NCBI RefSeq assembly: GCF_900142005.1
Contig: NZ_FQZL01000004.1
Coordinates: 186,001 to 250,000, forward strand
Length of the DNA: 64,000 nucleotides
Origin: Dethiosulfatibacter aminovorans DSM 17477
GTDB taxonomy: Bacteria; Bacillota; Clostridia; Tissierellales; Dethiosulfatibacteraceae
Reading direction: 5' to 3'
Part shown: piece after piece, positions 55,278 to 63,952 of the stretch
Layout: every line of letters starts with the position of its first letter
Numbering within the stretch: the stretch's first letter is position 1
Notes under the pieces: generated by a model
The model's input: the letters and a program-made list of their open reading frames with translations, nothing else
Database searches by the model: none
What the model was told of the DNA's origin: nothing
Made by a program: the position numbers and the translations under genes

Positions 55278-55528
55278 TCTTATCTCCTTAAAAATATTGA
55301 TTAATGTGCAGAAATGGAACTTTCTGCGTCATTATGCCTTATCCTGATTCTATTTTTTGTACAAAAAAAGCATCATACCTATCTGTTATACCCTAACACG
55401 ATACCTTGCTATGGAACATTCAGGTGCCGTACATATACTTAATAGTGGAGATGCATAAAAATCTTTTATTATATTTTTCCGGTTACTATAAACCAGCTCC
55501 TTAAATAGAATTTTGCATTAGTAATTTT
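55278..55528 (-). promoter_or_regulatory. ~250-base structured leader of the peptide/ligase operon
   Basis: Predicted 5' UTR from the promoter at 55535 to the peptide gene. In minus-strand RNA GCATC and GATGC pair to enclose about 75 bases that contain two smaller hairpins (ACGGCACCT / AGGTATCGT and GTTA-GGGTA-TAAC), and the closing GATGC is followed by TTTTTTT. That arrangement resembles a junction-type regulatory RNA with a terminator. No known riboswitch class recognised. Confidence 0.4.
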
Positions 55529-55534
55529 GACCTA

Positions 55535-55562
55535 ATTATACGCCTTTTCCGTAAATAGTCAA
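55535..55562 (-). promoter_or_regulatory. Sigma-A-type promoter of the peptide/ligase operon
   Basis: On the minus strand TTGACT (55557-55562) and TATAAT (55535-55540) with 16-base spacing. Confidence 0.75.
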
Positions 55563-55740
55563 GCAAAATTTCAGCTATTTTATTACGGGCTGGAGTGGTT
55601 GGTTTTAGCTGTATACAGGATTTTAGCCAAAGGGCTTTATGCCCTTGGGGAAATTCATCTAAATGCCACATACCTGTCACATTTGCAGGTTATCATTAGT
55701 ACATGGAAAACAAATTAAAAAATTGAAAGGAGATATAACG

Positions 55741-56406
55741 ATGAAAAAACTAATGATTACCTTACTGGCAATAGTGATGGTGCTGGGAACAATGGTATCT
55801 GCATTTGCGGACGGAGGAGCAGACGAGGTTGTTGCAGGAGAATCATATACACTTGAAGAAATGCTTGAATATGCATACCAGGACGAATCAAAGGCACTTG
55901 CGGAATATGATGCAATAATGGAAAAATTCGGAGTCGAGGCACCTTTTGCAAACATAAAGAGAGCTGAGGAAAACCACCTTAATGCCGTTATCAGGCTCTA
56001 CGACTACTTTGGACTTGAAGTTCCCGAATTTGAATTTGAAGTTCCGGCTCTTCCCAAAAGTTTGGAAGAAACATATTCCATAGGAGTACAGGCTGAAATA
56101 GACAATATTGCAATGTATGAAACATTTCTGGAAAATGAAGACATAGATCCGGTTGTTGCCAGGGTTTTCACCCAGCTTATGAAAGGTTCTGAAAATCACA
56201 AGGCTGCCTTCGAGAGAGCAGGAGAATGCGACGGCGATTGTACATTTGAATCAATGAATGGAATGGGAAGAAAAGGTGCAGGTCAGAGTGCAGGGGAAAG
56301 ATTCGGAAACAGAAGTTACGGCAGGGAAAATGGATTGCAGACTGGAAATAGAGAAAACAAGAGACTTCAGATGATGGATCCTGAGAATTGCCCGAACATA
56401 CAATAG
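55741..56406 (+). CDS. Secreted DUF2202 (ferritin-like) protein
   Basis: A 221-residue exported protein. The ATG at 55741 follows AAAGGAGAT and gives signal peptide MKKLMITLLAIVMVLGTMVS-AFA. The DUF2202 domain (about 35-170) is a four-helix, ferritin-like fold with paired acid/His helices: YQDESKALAEYDAIMEKFG, IKRAEENHLNAVIRLYDYFG, IGVQAEIDNIAMYETFLEN and VFTQLMKGSENHKAAFERA. The Glu and ExxH residues could bind two metals. The C-terminal tail is Gly/Arg/Asn-rich with Cys residues. A piece of this tail is duplicated at 57312. Function unknown. Confidence 0.83.
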   Translation: MKKLMITLLAIVMVLGTMVSAFADGGADEVVAGESYTLEEMLEYAYQDESKALAEYDAIMEKFGVEAPFANIKRAEENHLNAVIRLYDYFGLEVPEFEFEVPALPKSLEETYSIGVQAEIDNIAMYETFLENEDIDPVVARVFTQLMKGSENHKAAFERAGECDGDCTFESMNGMGRKGAGQSAGERFGNRSYGRENGLQTGNRENKRLQMMDPENCPNIQ

Positions 56407-56428
56407 AATTATTGCTTTAAAAATAGAA

Positions 56429-56472
56429 AGCAAGGTTTTTATGGATAATCATAAAAAACCTTGCTGTTTTTT
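56429..56472. terminator. Terminator after the DUF2202 gene
   Basis: AGCAAGGTTTTTATG / CATAAAAAACCTTGCT stem (near perfect) with a 6-base loop, then GTTTTTTG; suited to both converging genes. Confidence 0.88.
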
Positions 56473-56484
56473 GTTTTGTGGAAA

Positions 56485-57111
56485 TCACTTTGCCGCATGA
56501 CAAGGAGCTGTATCATCATGAAAGGATATAGGATTTATGTTGCCCGCTCTCAAAGCTTCGATGAAACCGGTTTCATCCTGTACATCCTTAGGAAATCTTG
56601 TCGCATATTTGCCTATGTTTTTGAGATTGTGCGCATCGCTTCCGCCTGTGCAGGGTATTCCCAGCTCATTGGCAAGTTTTTCGGCCTTGATGTTGGATTC
56701 ATCGTCGGTGTTTCCGTTTAAGGCTTCTATGGCATGGATTCCCTTGATGTTGCAGATGTTTTCCTTCAGGCCCCTGTCGTTGTCTCTGAAAGGATGGGCG
56801 GCTATACAGGCACCTCCGGATTTTTCAACATGCTCCACAAGTTTCTGTGCTGTAATGGTGCCTTCGGGAATGTCGTCGATGCCAAAGCATAGGATATCTC
56901 CTTCTACAGTTTGTACTTCCGTGCCTGGAATTACAAGGATGCTGTATTTGTCCTGAAGATTTTTTGCCAGTTCTTTTGAGGCGACTGTATCATGGTCTGT
57001 AATGCATATGCCGCCAAGGCCAAGTTTTTTGGCTTCCACGATTCCGGCTTCCATATCTATGCTGCTGCAGATAGAATATTCTTTTGTATGAAAGTGTGTG
57101 TCGATAATCAT
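56485..57111 (-). CDS. PHP-domain metal-dependent phosphoesterase
   Basis: A 208-residue PHP protein. Metal ligands are clear: MIIDTHFHTKEYS (HxH), CITDHDTVA (DHD), AHPFRDND and GGSDAHNLKNIG (DAH). Relatives hydrolyse phosphoesters such as 3',5'-bisphosphates or oligonucleotides. GGAG precedes the ATG on the minus strand. The upstream sequence resembles the 3' end of the ABC ATPase region at 57477, part of a local duplication. Confidence 0.88.
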   Translation of the reverse strand: MIIDTHFHTKEYSICSSIDMEAGIVEAKKLGLGGICITDHDTVASKELAKNLQDKYSILVIPGTEVQTVEGDILCFGIDDIPEGTITAQKLVEHVEKSGGACIAAHPFRDNDRGLKENICNIKGIHAIEALNGNTDDESNIKAEKLANELGIPCTGGSDAHNLKNIGKYATRFPKDVQDETGFIEALRAGNINPISFHDDTAPCHAAK

Positions 57112-57311
57112 AATATTCTCCTATAAGATGTGCAGAGTGTTTTAATTGACCTGAATTTAAATAATCTCATGTTGTATTATCTTCTATATTATCCTTCAAA
57201 TGCGCTAGTTTTACAAATAGGCATTATTTATCCAAAAATATTTACTATTAGGATAGCAAATAGTAAAGTGTAATAGTTGCATCTGTAAGGTGGTTATTAT
57301 GAAAAATTTGC

Positions 57312-57457
57312 AGAAAAGGTGCAGGCCAGGACGCAGAGCAAAGATCTGGAAACAGAAGTAATGGCAGGGAAAAGGACTGCAGATTAGAAACAGAGAAAAC
57401 AAGAGACTTCAGACAATGGATACTGAAAATTGCCTGAATATGAAATGGGATTATTGC
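57312..57457 (+). pseudogene. Remnant copy of the 3' end of the DUF2202 gene
   Basis: Bases 57312-57457 match 56269-56416 (from AGAAAAGGTGCAGG to ATTATTGC) at roughly 75-80 percent by eye, with small indels and loss of the stop codon. There is no start or signal sequence. The rest of the 57112-57483 gap contains, at each end, two copies of ATATTCTCCTA-AAGATGTGCAG-like sequence and nothing else. Confidence 0.7.
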
Positions 57458-57465
57458 AATAAAAA

Positions 57466-57500
57466 AGAACTGCACATATTCTCCTAGAAGATGTGCAGTG
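57466..57500 (-). terminator. Terminator of the ferric-type ABC operon
   Basis: On the minus strand CTGCACAT / ATGTGCAG (8 bp) with a 13-base loop, followed by TTCTTTTTT; its 5' arm overlaps the end of the ATPase gene. Confidence 0.8.
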
Positions 57501-58506
57501 TATTTTCGTTGAAATTTATTTTTACTTTGTCTCCGTAGTCTATACTTCTTTTAACCGACTTGTTCAGCATATCTGAATAAAGCTCATAATCTGCTGCCTT
57601 CAGGCGGTATCTTATTATGGGTCCCATTGTTTCGATATCCGTTACTTCTGCCTCTATGCCGTCGTCACATATCTCGACCTCTTCAGGTCTCAGGATGATG
57701 TCTACTATTTCCTTTTCCGATTCGGTTTCAATCCTCTTGCCCAGGAATTCAATGTATTTTCCCTGACCTGAACTTTGGGTACTGCACTGGAATATGTTGA
57801 TGTGTCCCATGAATTCTGCCGTGAACCTGTTTTCAGGCCTGTAGTAGATGTCATCTACATTTCCGTACTGGAGGATTTTTCCTCCATCCATTATTGCAAT
57901 CTTGTCCGCAATAGCCATGGCTTCACGCTGATCATGGGTTACATATATTGAAGTGATTCCAGTATCCTTTTGAATCCTTCTGATTTCTTTTCTCATGGAT
58001 ACCCTGAGCTTTTCATCCAGATTGCTGAGAGGTTCGTCGAAAAGAAGTATGTCAGGTTCTATGACAAGAGCTCTTGCAAGAGCAGCCCTTTGCTTCTGTC
58101 CTCCGCTAAGCTCCTGGATTTTTCTTTTTCCAAGTCCGCCAAGCCTCACCTTTTCGAGAACCTTCATGACCTTTATGTTGATCTCTTTTTTGTTCAGTTT
58201 CCTGAGTTTCAGACCATATGCAATATTTTCTTCAAGGGTCATGTGCGGGAAAAGGGCATAGTTTTGAAAAACCATGGCCGTATTTCTCTTTTGTGCAGGC
58301 CAGTCTGATATGTCGCTGTCATTGAGGAATATCCTTCCTGAATTGTGTTCTATCAGTCCGGCTATTATTCTTAGCAATGTAGTCTTGCCGCATCCCGATG
58401 AACCAAGGAGCGCCAGCAGCTCGCCTTCATTGACCGACAGGGAAACATCCTTCAATGCAAGGAAATCTCCGTATTTTTTAGTAATGTTTTCTACCTTGAT
58501 ATTCAC
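57484..58506 (-). CDS. ABC transporter ATP-binding protein (ferric iron/spermidine type)
   Basis: A 340-residue CUT/Fbp-type ATPase. Walker A LGSSGCGKTT, Q-loop VFQNYALFPHMTLEEN, signature LSGGQKQRAALARAL, Walker B ILLFDEPLSNLDEKL, switch His in YVTHDQREAMAI. The C-terminal 100 residues form the regulatory OB-like (TOBE) domain. GTG start directly after the permease stop (no gap). Substrate is inferred from the binding protein; iron(III) is the best guess. Confidence 0.9.
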   Translation of the reverse strand: MNIKVENITKKYGDFLALKDVSLSVNEGELLALLGSSGCGKTTLLRIIAGLIEHNSGRIFLNDSDISDWPAQKRNTAMVFQNYALFPHMTLEENIAYGLKLRKLNKKEINIKVMKVLEKVRLGGLGKRKIQELSGGQKQRAALARALVIEPDILLFDEPLSNLDEKLRVSMRKEIRRIQKDTGITSIYVTHDQREAMAIADKIAIMDGGKILQYGNVDDIYYRPENRFTAEFMGHINIFQCSTQSSGQGKYIEFLGKRIETESEKEIVDIILRPEEVEICDDGIEAEVTDIETMGPIIRYRLKAADYELYSDMLNKSVKRSIDYGDKVKINFNENTLHIF

Positions 58507-60186
58507 TTAAGCCGCTCTCCTTTTTACAGTATGTTTTTTCACCAGGTCATTGTAATAAAAAATGCAATAGAAGAATCCCAGAAGAACCAGCGTCAGGACC
58601 GAAAGAAACAAAGCCATTGCTGCCGCCGTCCCCATCATGTTACCTGTTATTATCTGGAATATCTGCTGTACTGCAACCTTGTTGCTTGGAAGCAAAAGGA
58701 AGATTATAGCACCAAGTGTAACCATTCCGCTTGAAAAGGATTTTAAAAAGGAAGCAAAGAATGCATCCTTCATCAAAGGAAATATTATTCCCGCAAATGC
58801 GGCAAATTCGCTTGCGCCCAGATTGTATGAAGCTTTTTCAAGGTCGGGATGCACATGTTCAAGGAGTGCATACCCCGATCTCAAACCGGTGTTCATGAAT
58901 CTTGCTATGCATATGATGTATATGATGATTCCGGTACCGAGCAAAAGCAAGGGCTTGGAATCCGTAAATATGTATCGTCCTATTCCGAACAGGGGATATT
59001 TGAAGGTTACCAGATATCCTATGCCGAAAAGTATTCCGGGTACTGCTGCCGGCAGCGTAGCCATGAAGTCTGCAGCGAAAGATTTGTACATCTTCTTCAT
59101 CCTTATGAGGTATGCAAGGAGTACTCCGGACAGTGATGCTATGAAGGCGCTAGCGGTAGCAAGCTTCACAGAGTTTATGAACGGCTTGTACCTGTTGGTG
59201 AACAAAACCTCGAAGTGTTCCAGGGTCAGTGTGTAATCATGTCCCCACTGCTTTGTGAATGATCCTATTACTATGAAGAAATATTTCGTGAAAACTATAA
59301 ATAAAAACAATCCGCAAAATCCGATGAGGAAAGCTTTTGTCTTCCTGCCCATATTTTTGTACCTGATGTCCAAAGACATGCTGTCTTCGCTGAAATACGA
59401 TTGTCTTGAGATATAGTACTTCTGAAGGACGAATGCACCGAAGCAGGGAATCAGCAGTATGATACCCGATATGGCAGCGGTTTCCATGTCGTAAAGCCCT
59501 GTTATCTGTATGTACAGATCCGATGCAAGGGTCTGGAAGTTGCCTCCGATTATCAGCGGCGTGCTGAAATCCGACATCGATGCCAGGAATACAAGAAGGG
59601 AAGTTGAGGATATCTCGGGAATCATCAGCGGAAAGGTAATCGTCCTGAAGATCTCGCCTTCTGAAGCTCCAAGGTTTCTTGCCGCATCCTCCAATGTTGT
59701 GTCGACCTTGTTGACTGAACTGGATATCAATATGTATGCAAGTGAGCTAAGTCCAAGTATCTGTATTGTTATGATGCCTACTGGACCGAAGGGACTCACC
59801 GTGAGTCCCAGCAGCTTGTGTGTTATTAATCCCCTTTTCCCAAAAAGCATTATGAAAGAAATGCTTCCAACGAAGGGAGGATTAACAAAGGGAAGAAGAG
59901 CAATGATTCTCATTGCCCTTCTTCCTGAAAATTCAATCCTGTTGAGTGTAAAAGACAGAATCATGCCCATTGTTGTTGCAACCAATGTTACCGGAACTGA
60001 GATCTTCAGGCTTCTAAAAAGATATTCAAAGCTTCTTTTCAAACCGTTAATTGAAAAGAAGACGCTGTCTTCAGAGCCGATGCCGTAGATTACAACGCTG
60101 ATGACGGGAACTACGATAAAATATATCAAGAATACCACGATTAAAGCATATGTGATTTTGATAAATTTGCCATTATTGTTTTTCAA
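58507..60186 (-). CDS. ABC transporter permease, two fused membrane domains (FbpB type)
   Basis: A 559-residue permease carrying both membrane halves in one chain, as in FbpB/SfuB ferric permeases. There are two EAA loops: DAARNLGASEGEIFRTITFPLMIPEI and EKASYNLGASEFAAFAGIIFPLMKDAF. Around twelve membrane segments are visible. It lies 25 bases after the binding-protein gene and abuts the ATPase gene. Confidence 0.92.
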   Translation of the reverse strand: MKNNNGKFIKITYALIVVFLIYFIVVPVISVVIYGIGSEDSVFFSINGLKRSFEYLFRSLKISVPVTLVATTMGMILSFTLNRIEFSGRRAMRIIALLPFVNPPFVGSISFIMLFGKRGLITHKLLGLTVSPFGPVGIITIQILGLSSLAYILISSSVNKVDTTLEDAARNLGASEGEIFRTITFPLMIPEISSTSLLVFLASMSDFSTPLIIGGNFQTLASDLYIQITGLYDMETAAISGIILLIPCFGAFVLQKYYISRQSYFSEDSMSLDIRYKNMGRKTKAFLIGFCGLFLFIVFTKYFFIVIGSFTKQWGHDYTLTLEHFEVLFTNRYKPFINSVKLATASAFIASLSGVLLAYLIRMKKMYKSFAADFMATLPAAVPGILFGIGYLVTFKYPLFGIGRYIFTDSKPLLLLGTGIIIYIICIARFMNTGLRSGYALLEHVHPDLEKASYNLGASEFAAFAGIIFPLMKDAFFASFLKSFSSGMVTLGAIIFLLLPSNKVAVQQIFQIITGNMMGTAAAMALFLSVLTLVLLGFFYCIFYYNDLVKKHTVKRRAA

Positions 60187-60211
60187 ATGATACTGCCCCT
60201 TAACTTAAAAA

Positions 60212-61354
60212 TTATTCTACGTGGCTTGCCCACTGTTCAAGTATTCCATCCCTGTTTTCAGCATTTGCCTGGAAATCAACTGGGAAAAGATTGATATCGT
60301 TGATGTCAACTATTCCTTCAGGTATGGCTAAGTCGTTTCTTGCAACTGCTGCATATCTTACATTGGCTATTGTTTCCATTCCTTTTCTTGAAAGAAGCCA
60401 GTCAACAAAAACTTTAGCTTCATCAAGATTCTCTGTTCCTTCTACGATTGCAACGGGTTGAGGCCACCATCCTGTTCCGTCAGACGGATATACAAGTTTG
60501 ATGTGTGAATTGTTTATTTCAAGCTCCCTGTCTCCGTTGCTTGCATTGATACCTACAATCGCTTCGCCGTTTACAACCATGTTTGCAGGGTCGCTTCCTC
60601 TTGCCGTAAAGAATGGAACCTGCTGTATCAGTTTATCCAGGTAGTCCCAACCTTCCTCTTCGCCTCTAACCTGGAGGATTGCGCTTACAGTATTGTATGC
60701 TGTTCCGGAAGATGCGGGATTTGACATTGACACCTCTCCTGCAAGTCCTTCCTGCAGAAGGTCGTCCCATGATTCAGGCATTTTAAGACCTTTTTCCTCT
60801 ATGAGTTGTTTGTTTACAACCCAGTTTACAAGAGTCAGCGACGTTCCGTGCCAGTAGCCGTCCTTGTCCTTCATTATGTCGTCGAGTATTTCGCCTTCAG
60901 GCGACTTGTACGGATGAAGAAGTCCATCCTGTGCCGCACTTATGAATGTATCGGCTCCTCCTGTGAACCAGATGTCGGCGATAACTACGCCTGAATCCTT
61001 TTCGTTTATGAGCCTTTGAAGAATTTCTCCGTTTTTCATTGTGAGATTTTCAACGACTATGCCCGTGTCCTCTGTAAATGCTTCAAGAACAGGTATTATC
61101 TTGTCTGTAACGCCATACATGTTGAGGGTTTTTCCTTCCATGGCTTCTCTGTCATAGAATTCAGAGCTCCAGCCAAGATCATCTTCAGGTTCCTCTGTTT
61201 CAGTCTCCTGATTTTCAACTGCTTCAGGTGCTGATTCCACTTCGCTGCTTTCCGGTTCAGCCGGTGTCTCTTCAGTGCCGTTACATGCTGCAAGGGACAA
61301 GACCATCATTAATGCAAGAATGAATACTACAATGCGTTTTCCTTTTAATTTCAT
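60212..61354 (-). CDS. ABC transporter substrate-binding lipoprotein (ferric iron-type, extracellular family 1)
   Basis: A 380-residue binding protein. The ATG at 61354 follows TTGGAGGAG and gives a lipoprotein signal (IVVFILALMMVLSLAAC, lipobox LAAC), then an acidic Glu/Pro-rich linker. The mature fold reads LNMYGVTDKIIPVLEAFTEDTGIVVE, VIADIWFTGGADTFISAAQDGLL and YPSDGTGWWPQPVAIVEGT, the pattern of FutA/AfuA-type Fe(III) binding proteins; phosphonate- or thiamine-binding relatives are alternatives. First gene of the minus-strand operon. Confidence 0.87.
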   Translation of the reverse strand: MKLKGKRIVVFILALMMVLSLAACNGTEETPAEPESSEVESAPEAVENQETETEEPEDDLGWSSEFYDREAMEGKTLNMYGVTDKIIPVLEAFTEDTGIVVENLTMKNGEILQRLINEKDSGVVIADIWFTGGADTFISAAQDGLLHPYKSPEGEILDDIMKDKDGYWHGTSLTLVNWVVNKQLIEEKGLKMPESWDDLLQEGLAGEVSMSNPASSGTAYNTVSAILQVRGEEEGWDYLDKLIQQVPFFTARGSDPANMVVNGEAIVGINASNGDRELEINNSHIKLVYPSDGTGWWPQPVAIVEGTENLDEAKVFVDWLLSRKGMETIANVRYAAVARNDLAIPEGIVDINDINLFPVDFQANAENRDGILEQWASHVE

Positions 61355-61478
61355 TGTTCTCCTCCAATTTTTTTTCATACCTCTACATGCTATATTATCT
61401 ATTATAAATGCTTTTGCCGCCAATAGGAATTGCTTATTCAAAAATATTAAGTATTAATATATATAATAGCAAAGGGGG

Positions 61479-61550
61479 TTGACATGATTTGGCAGTACAA
61501 AATATTTTTTATGAAAAATTCTTGTTTTTTTTGCTGAATTATGTTAATAT
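61479..61550 (+). promoter_or_regulatory. Candidate promoters for the que operon
   Basis: Two weak fits: TTGACA (61479-61484) with TATTTT (61503-61508, spacing 18) and TTGTTT (61522-61527) with TAATAT (61545-61550, spacing 17). Either would place the preQ1 aptamer in the leader. The remainder of the 61355-61572 gap is AT-rich and serves the divergent ABC operon. Confidence 0.4.
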
Positions 61551-61572
61551 GTATCGATTATATCAACAAATA

Positions 61573-61615
61573 AAGACAGTTCGAAATCCATCCTGTCTCT
61601 AAACAAAACTAGGAC
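61573..61615 (+). promoter_or_regulatory. preQ1-I riboswitch aptamer
   Basis: Stem AGACAG / CTGTCT (61574-61579 with 61593-61598), loop TTCGAAATCCATC, and the A-rich tail CTAAACAAAACTAGGA, which matches the tail of known preQ1-I aptamers (for example UUAACAAAACAAGG). The tail GGA (61612-61614) can pair with loop TCC (61587-61589), forming the H-type pseudoknot. The operon downstream contains queD and queE, which supports the class. Confidence 0.85.
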
Positions 61616-61659
61616 AAGAGATGCGGGAAATATCGTGTCTTTGGTTTTGATGAGTTTTT

Positions 61660-61686
61660 AGAGCAGATTTTCTGCTCTTTTTTTTG
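61660..61686 (+). terminator. Terminator of the preQ1 riboswitch expression platform
   Basis: AGAGCAG-ATTTT-CTGCTCT followed by eight or more T, 45 bases after the aptamer and 66 before the first gene. The stretch between (AAAAC...GTTTT) can form an alternative pairing with the aptamer tail. Confidence 0.9.
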
Positions 61687-61751
61687 TGGCTCAGGAAAGT
61701 TGAAGTACGCATAATACCTGGAAGTATTGGCGTTATGCATTTGGAGGATAC

Positions 61752-62768
61752 ATGAAACAAATTGGGATAACAACTACAGTTCCAATAGAGGTGTTGATTG
61801 CAGCAGGTTATCAGCCTGTTGACCTTAACAACATATTTGTAACTGATGAAAACTATGATGAATATATTGATATGGCCGAGCGCGACGGTTTCCCCAAAAG
61901 CGTATGTGCCTGGATAAAGGGTCTCTATGGAGTTTGCCTCCTTCATGGCATCAAGGAAATCGTCGGTGTAGTTGAGGGAGACTGTTCCAACACCAGGGCG
62001 CTGGTTGAGGTTCTCGGACTCAGGGGAATTAAGGTCCACAGCTTTTCATATCCCTCAAGCCATTCCCGTGATGATGTAAAGAAAGAAATAGGTAAATTCA
62101 TGGAAACATTCGGTGTTTCAATGGACCAAGTGGAAAATGTAAGGCAGGAGCTTAACGGAATCAGAAAAAAGGCAATGGAAATAGACCGTTTGACTTATGA
62201 AGAAAACAAAGCCAGTGGATTTGAAAACCATTTATACCAGATATGCATGAGCGACTGCAATGGTTCGCCGGAAGATTTCGACAAGGAACTTTCCGAGGCT
62301 ATGAAGGAAATAAATGGGCGTGAGCCATTAGAAAAGACAATTAGGCTGGGATATATCGGCGTTCCGCCTATGACAGCGGATATTTACGAATTCGTAGAGG
62401 GGTTCAATGCAAGGTTTGTATACAACGAAGTACAGCGGGAGTTTACCTTCCCCAGACACGAGGCTGCAAACGATATTTTTGAACAATATTATGACTATAC
62501 CTATCCCTACGACAACGACTACAGGATAGGGGAACTTGAGAAGCAGATTGAAATGAGGCAGCTTGACGCCATCATCCATTACACCCAGGCTTTCTGCCAC
62601 AGGGCCATTGAAGACATTTATCTCAAGAGCAGGCTGGACATACCTGTATTGAACATAGAAGGCGACAGGAAGAATGAGCTTGATGCACGGACAAAGCTTA
62701 GGCTTGAAGCATTTTTGGACATGATTCTTGACGTGAAGGAGAGTAGAAATGAAAGTATTGGGAATTGA
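61752..62768 (+). CDS. 2-hydroxyacyl-CoA dehydratase / HgdB-like iron-sulfur protein
   Basis: A 338-residue member of the HgdB/BcrC/double-cubane family. These proteins carry iron-sulfur clusters and receive very low potential electrons from an ATP-driven activase. Candidate cluster Cys are 52 (SVCAWIKGLYG), 62, 78 (VVEGDCSNTRALVEV), 165, 169 and 282 (TQAFCHRA). True dehydratases need two such subunits; here there is one, plus an activase, in a preQ1-riboswitch operon with queD and queE. A CoA substrate is therefore unlikely; a reductive step in queuosine metabolism is a better hypothesis. GGAGG precedes the ATG. Confidence 0.8.
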   Translation: MKQIGITTTVPIEVLIAAGYQPVDLNNIFVTDENYDEYIDMAERDGFPKSVCAWIKGLYGVCLLHGIKEIVGVVEGDCSNTRALVEVLGLRGIKVHSFSYPSSHSRDDVKKEIGKFMETFGVSMDQVENVRQELNGIRKKAMEIDRLTYEENKASGFENHLYQICMSDCNGSPEDFDKELSEAMKEINGREPLEKTIRLGYIGVPPMTADIYEFVEGFNARFVYNEVQREFTFPRHEAANDIFEQYYDYTYPYDNDYRIGELEKQIEMRQLDAIIHYTQAFCHRAIEDIYLKSRLDIPVLNIEGDRKNELDARTKLRLEAFLDMILDVKESRNESIGN

Positions 62769-63504
62769 TTTGGGAAGCCGCGAAGTCAAGCTGGTTTTGA
62801 TGGAGGACAGGCAGGTTCTGGAAACCAAAAAAATCAGCACAATGTCCTTTTATCGTGACTATTGCCAATACGATGAAGTGTTGAAGGTGGATGAAGAAAA
62901 ATTAGGCATGACCTTTGATATAGGCATATCAACCGGCTATGGAAGGAACAATACGGACTTGAATCGATTCAAGGCAATAAACGAGATCAAGGCGCATGTC
63001 TACGGCGCCGTCTGCCAGACTGGACTTAAGGATTTCATTTTGCTGGATGTGGGAGGCCAGGATGTAAAGATTGTCAAGGTCGAAAAAGGTCTTGCAACGG
63101 ACTTGGAACTTAATGAAAAATGTGCAGCTTCCTGCGGGCGATATCTTGAGAACATGGCAAATGTGCTGGAAGTATCCCTGGATGACATGAGCGAGCATTA
63201 TGAAAATCCTGTGGCACTGAATTCAACCTGTGCAGTATTCTCCGAATCCGAACTCATAGGGAGAATAGCGGAAGGCGTTTCAATGGAGAGGCTTTGCGCA
63301 GGGGTCAATTATTCCATGTACCACAGACTCAAGCCCCTTCTGACAAGATTCAAGGGCAGGAGGCTGGTCCTGGCTGGCGGTGTTGCCAACAACAGTGCTG
63401 TAAAGCACTACCTAAAAGGGCACTACGATGAAATCATCAGGCTGGAAGAGCCCCAGCTCAATGGCGCAATTGGATGCTGCTATTACGGATCAGGAAAGTT
63501 TTAG
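62749..63504 (+). CDS. HgdC-like ATP-dependent activase (BadF/BadG family)
   Basis: A 251-residue ASKHA-fold ATPase that, as a dimer, holds one [4Fe-4S] cluster and drives electrons into its partner. ATP motifs: MKVLGIDLGSREVKLVLM and LLDVGGQDVKIVKV. Cluster Cys are Cys125 (NEKCAASCGRYLE, where most relatives have AAGTGRF) and Cys161 (STCAVFSESELIG). LVLAGGVANN is the adenosine motif. It overlaps the HgdB-like gene by 20 bases, so the two are made together. The electron donor (ferredoxin or flavodoxin) is not encoded nearby. Confidence 0.88.
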   Translation: MKVLGIDLGSREVKLVLMEDRQVLETKKISTMSFYRDYCQYDEVLKVDEEKLGMTFDIGISTGYGRNNTDLNRFKAINEIKAHVYGAVCQTGLKDFILLDVGGQDVKIVKVEKGLATDLELNEKCAASCGRYLENMANVLEVSLDDMSEHYENPVALNSTCAVFSESELIGRIAEGVSMERLCAGVNYSMYHRLKPLLTRFKGRRLVLAGGVANNSAVKHYLKGHYDEIIRLEEPQLNGAIGCCYYGSGKF

Positions 63505-63513
63505 GAGGAAAAC

Positions 63514-63933
63514 ATGTATTTATTGAAAGCTGAGCATAGTTTTGACAGCGCACATTTTCTGGCCGGTTACGACGGGAAATGCAGCAATATTCACGGCCAT
63601 AGATGGACGGTGGAAGTTGAGATCCAGTCGGAGAATCTTGTGGCAGATGGAAAACTTAAGGGAATGATAGTGGATTTTTCAGAATTAAAAGAGGACGTCA
63701 AGGAATTGGTGAATGATCTGGATCATGCATTGATCATACAAAAGGATACAATGAGGAAGGAAACACTGAACTGTCTCGTGGAGGATGGATTTAAGATGAT
63801 AGAAGTCGATTTTCGACCTACAGCTGAGAATTTTTCTTTTCACTTTTTCAGCGAGATGGAGAAAAAGGGCTATGATGTGAAACGCACAAGGGTGTATGAA
63901 ACGCCCAACAACAGTGCTGTATATGAAAAGTAA
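63514..63933 (+). CDS. queD: 6-carboxy-5,6,7,8-tetrahydropterin synthase
   Basis: A 139-residue PTPS-fold enzyme of queuosine/deazaguanine synthesis, making 6-carboxytetrahydropterin from dihydroneopterin triphosphate. The zinc His residues (HFLAGY His14, IHGHRW His27 and His29) and the catalytic Cys (GKCSNIHGH, Cys23) are present, as are DLDHALII and the late RPTAENFSFHFF with its pterin-binding Glu. Nine bases after the activase gene, AGGAGG before the ATG. Confidence 0.93.
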   Translation: MYLLKAEHSFDSAHFLAGYDGKCSNIHGHRWTVEVEIQSENLVADGKLKGMIVDFSELKEDVKELVNDLDHALIIQKDTMRKETLNCLVEDGFKMIEVDFRPTAENFSFHFFSEMEKKGYDVKRTRVYETPNNSAVYEK

Positions 63934-63952
63934 CAAATGGGGAGAGACATTA

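Noticed and set aside
61599-62039. Minus-strand frame over the preQ1 leader and HgdB-like gene
   Set aside because: It crosses a clear terminator and riboswitch and is antisense to a conserved iron-sulfur protein.
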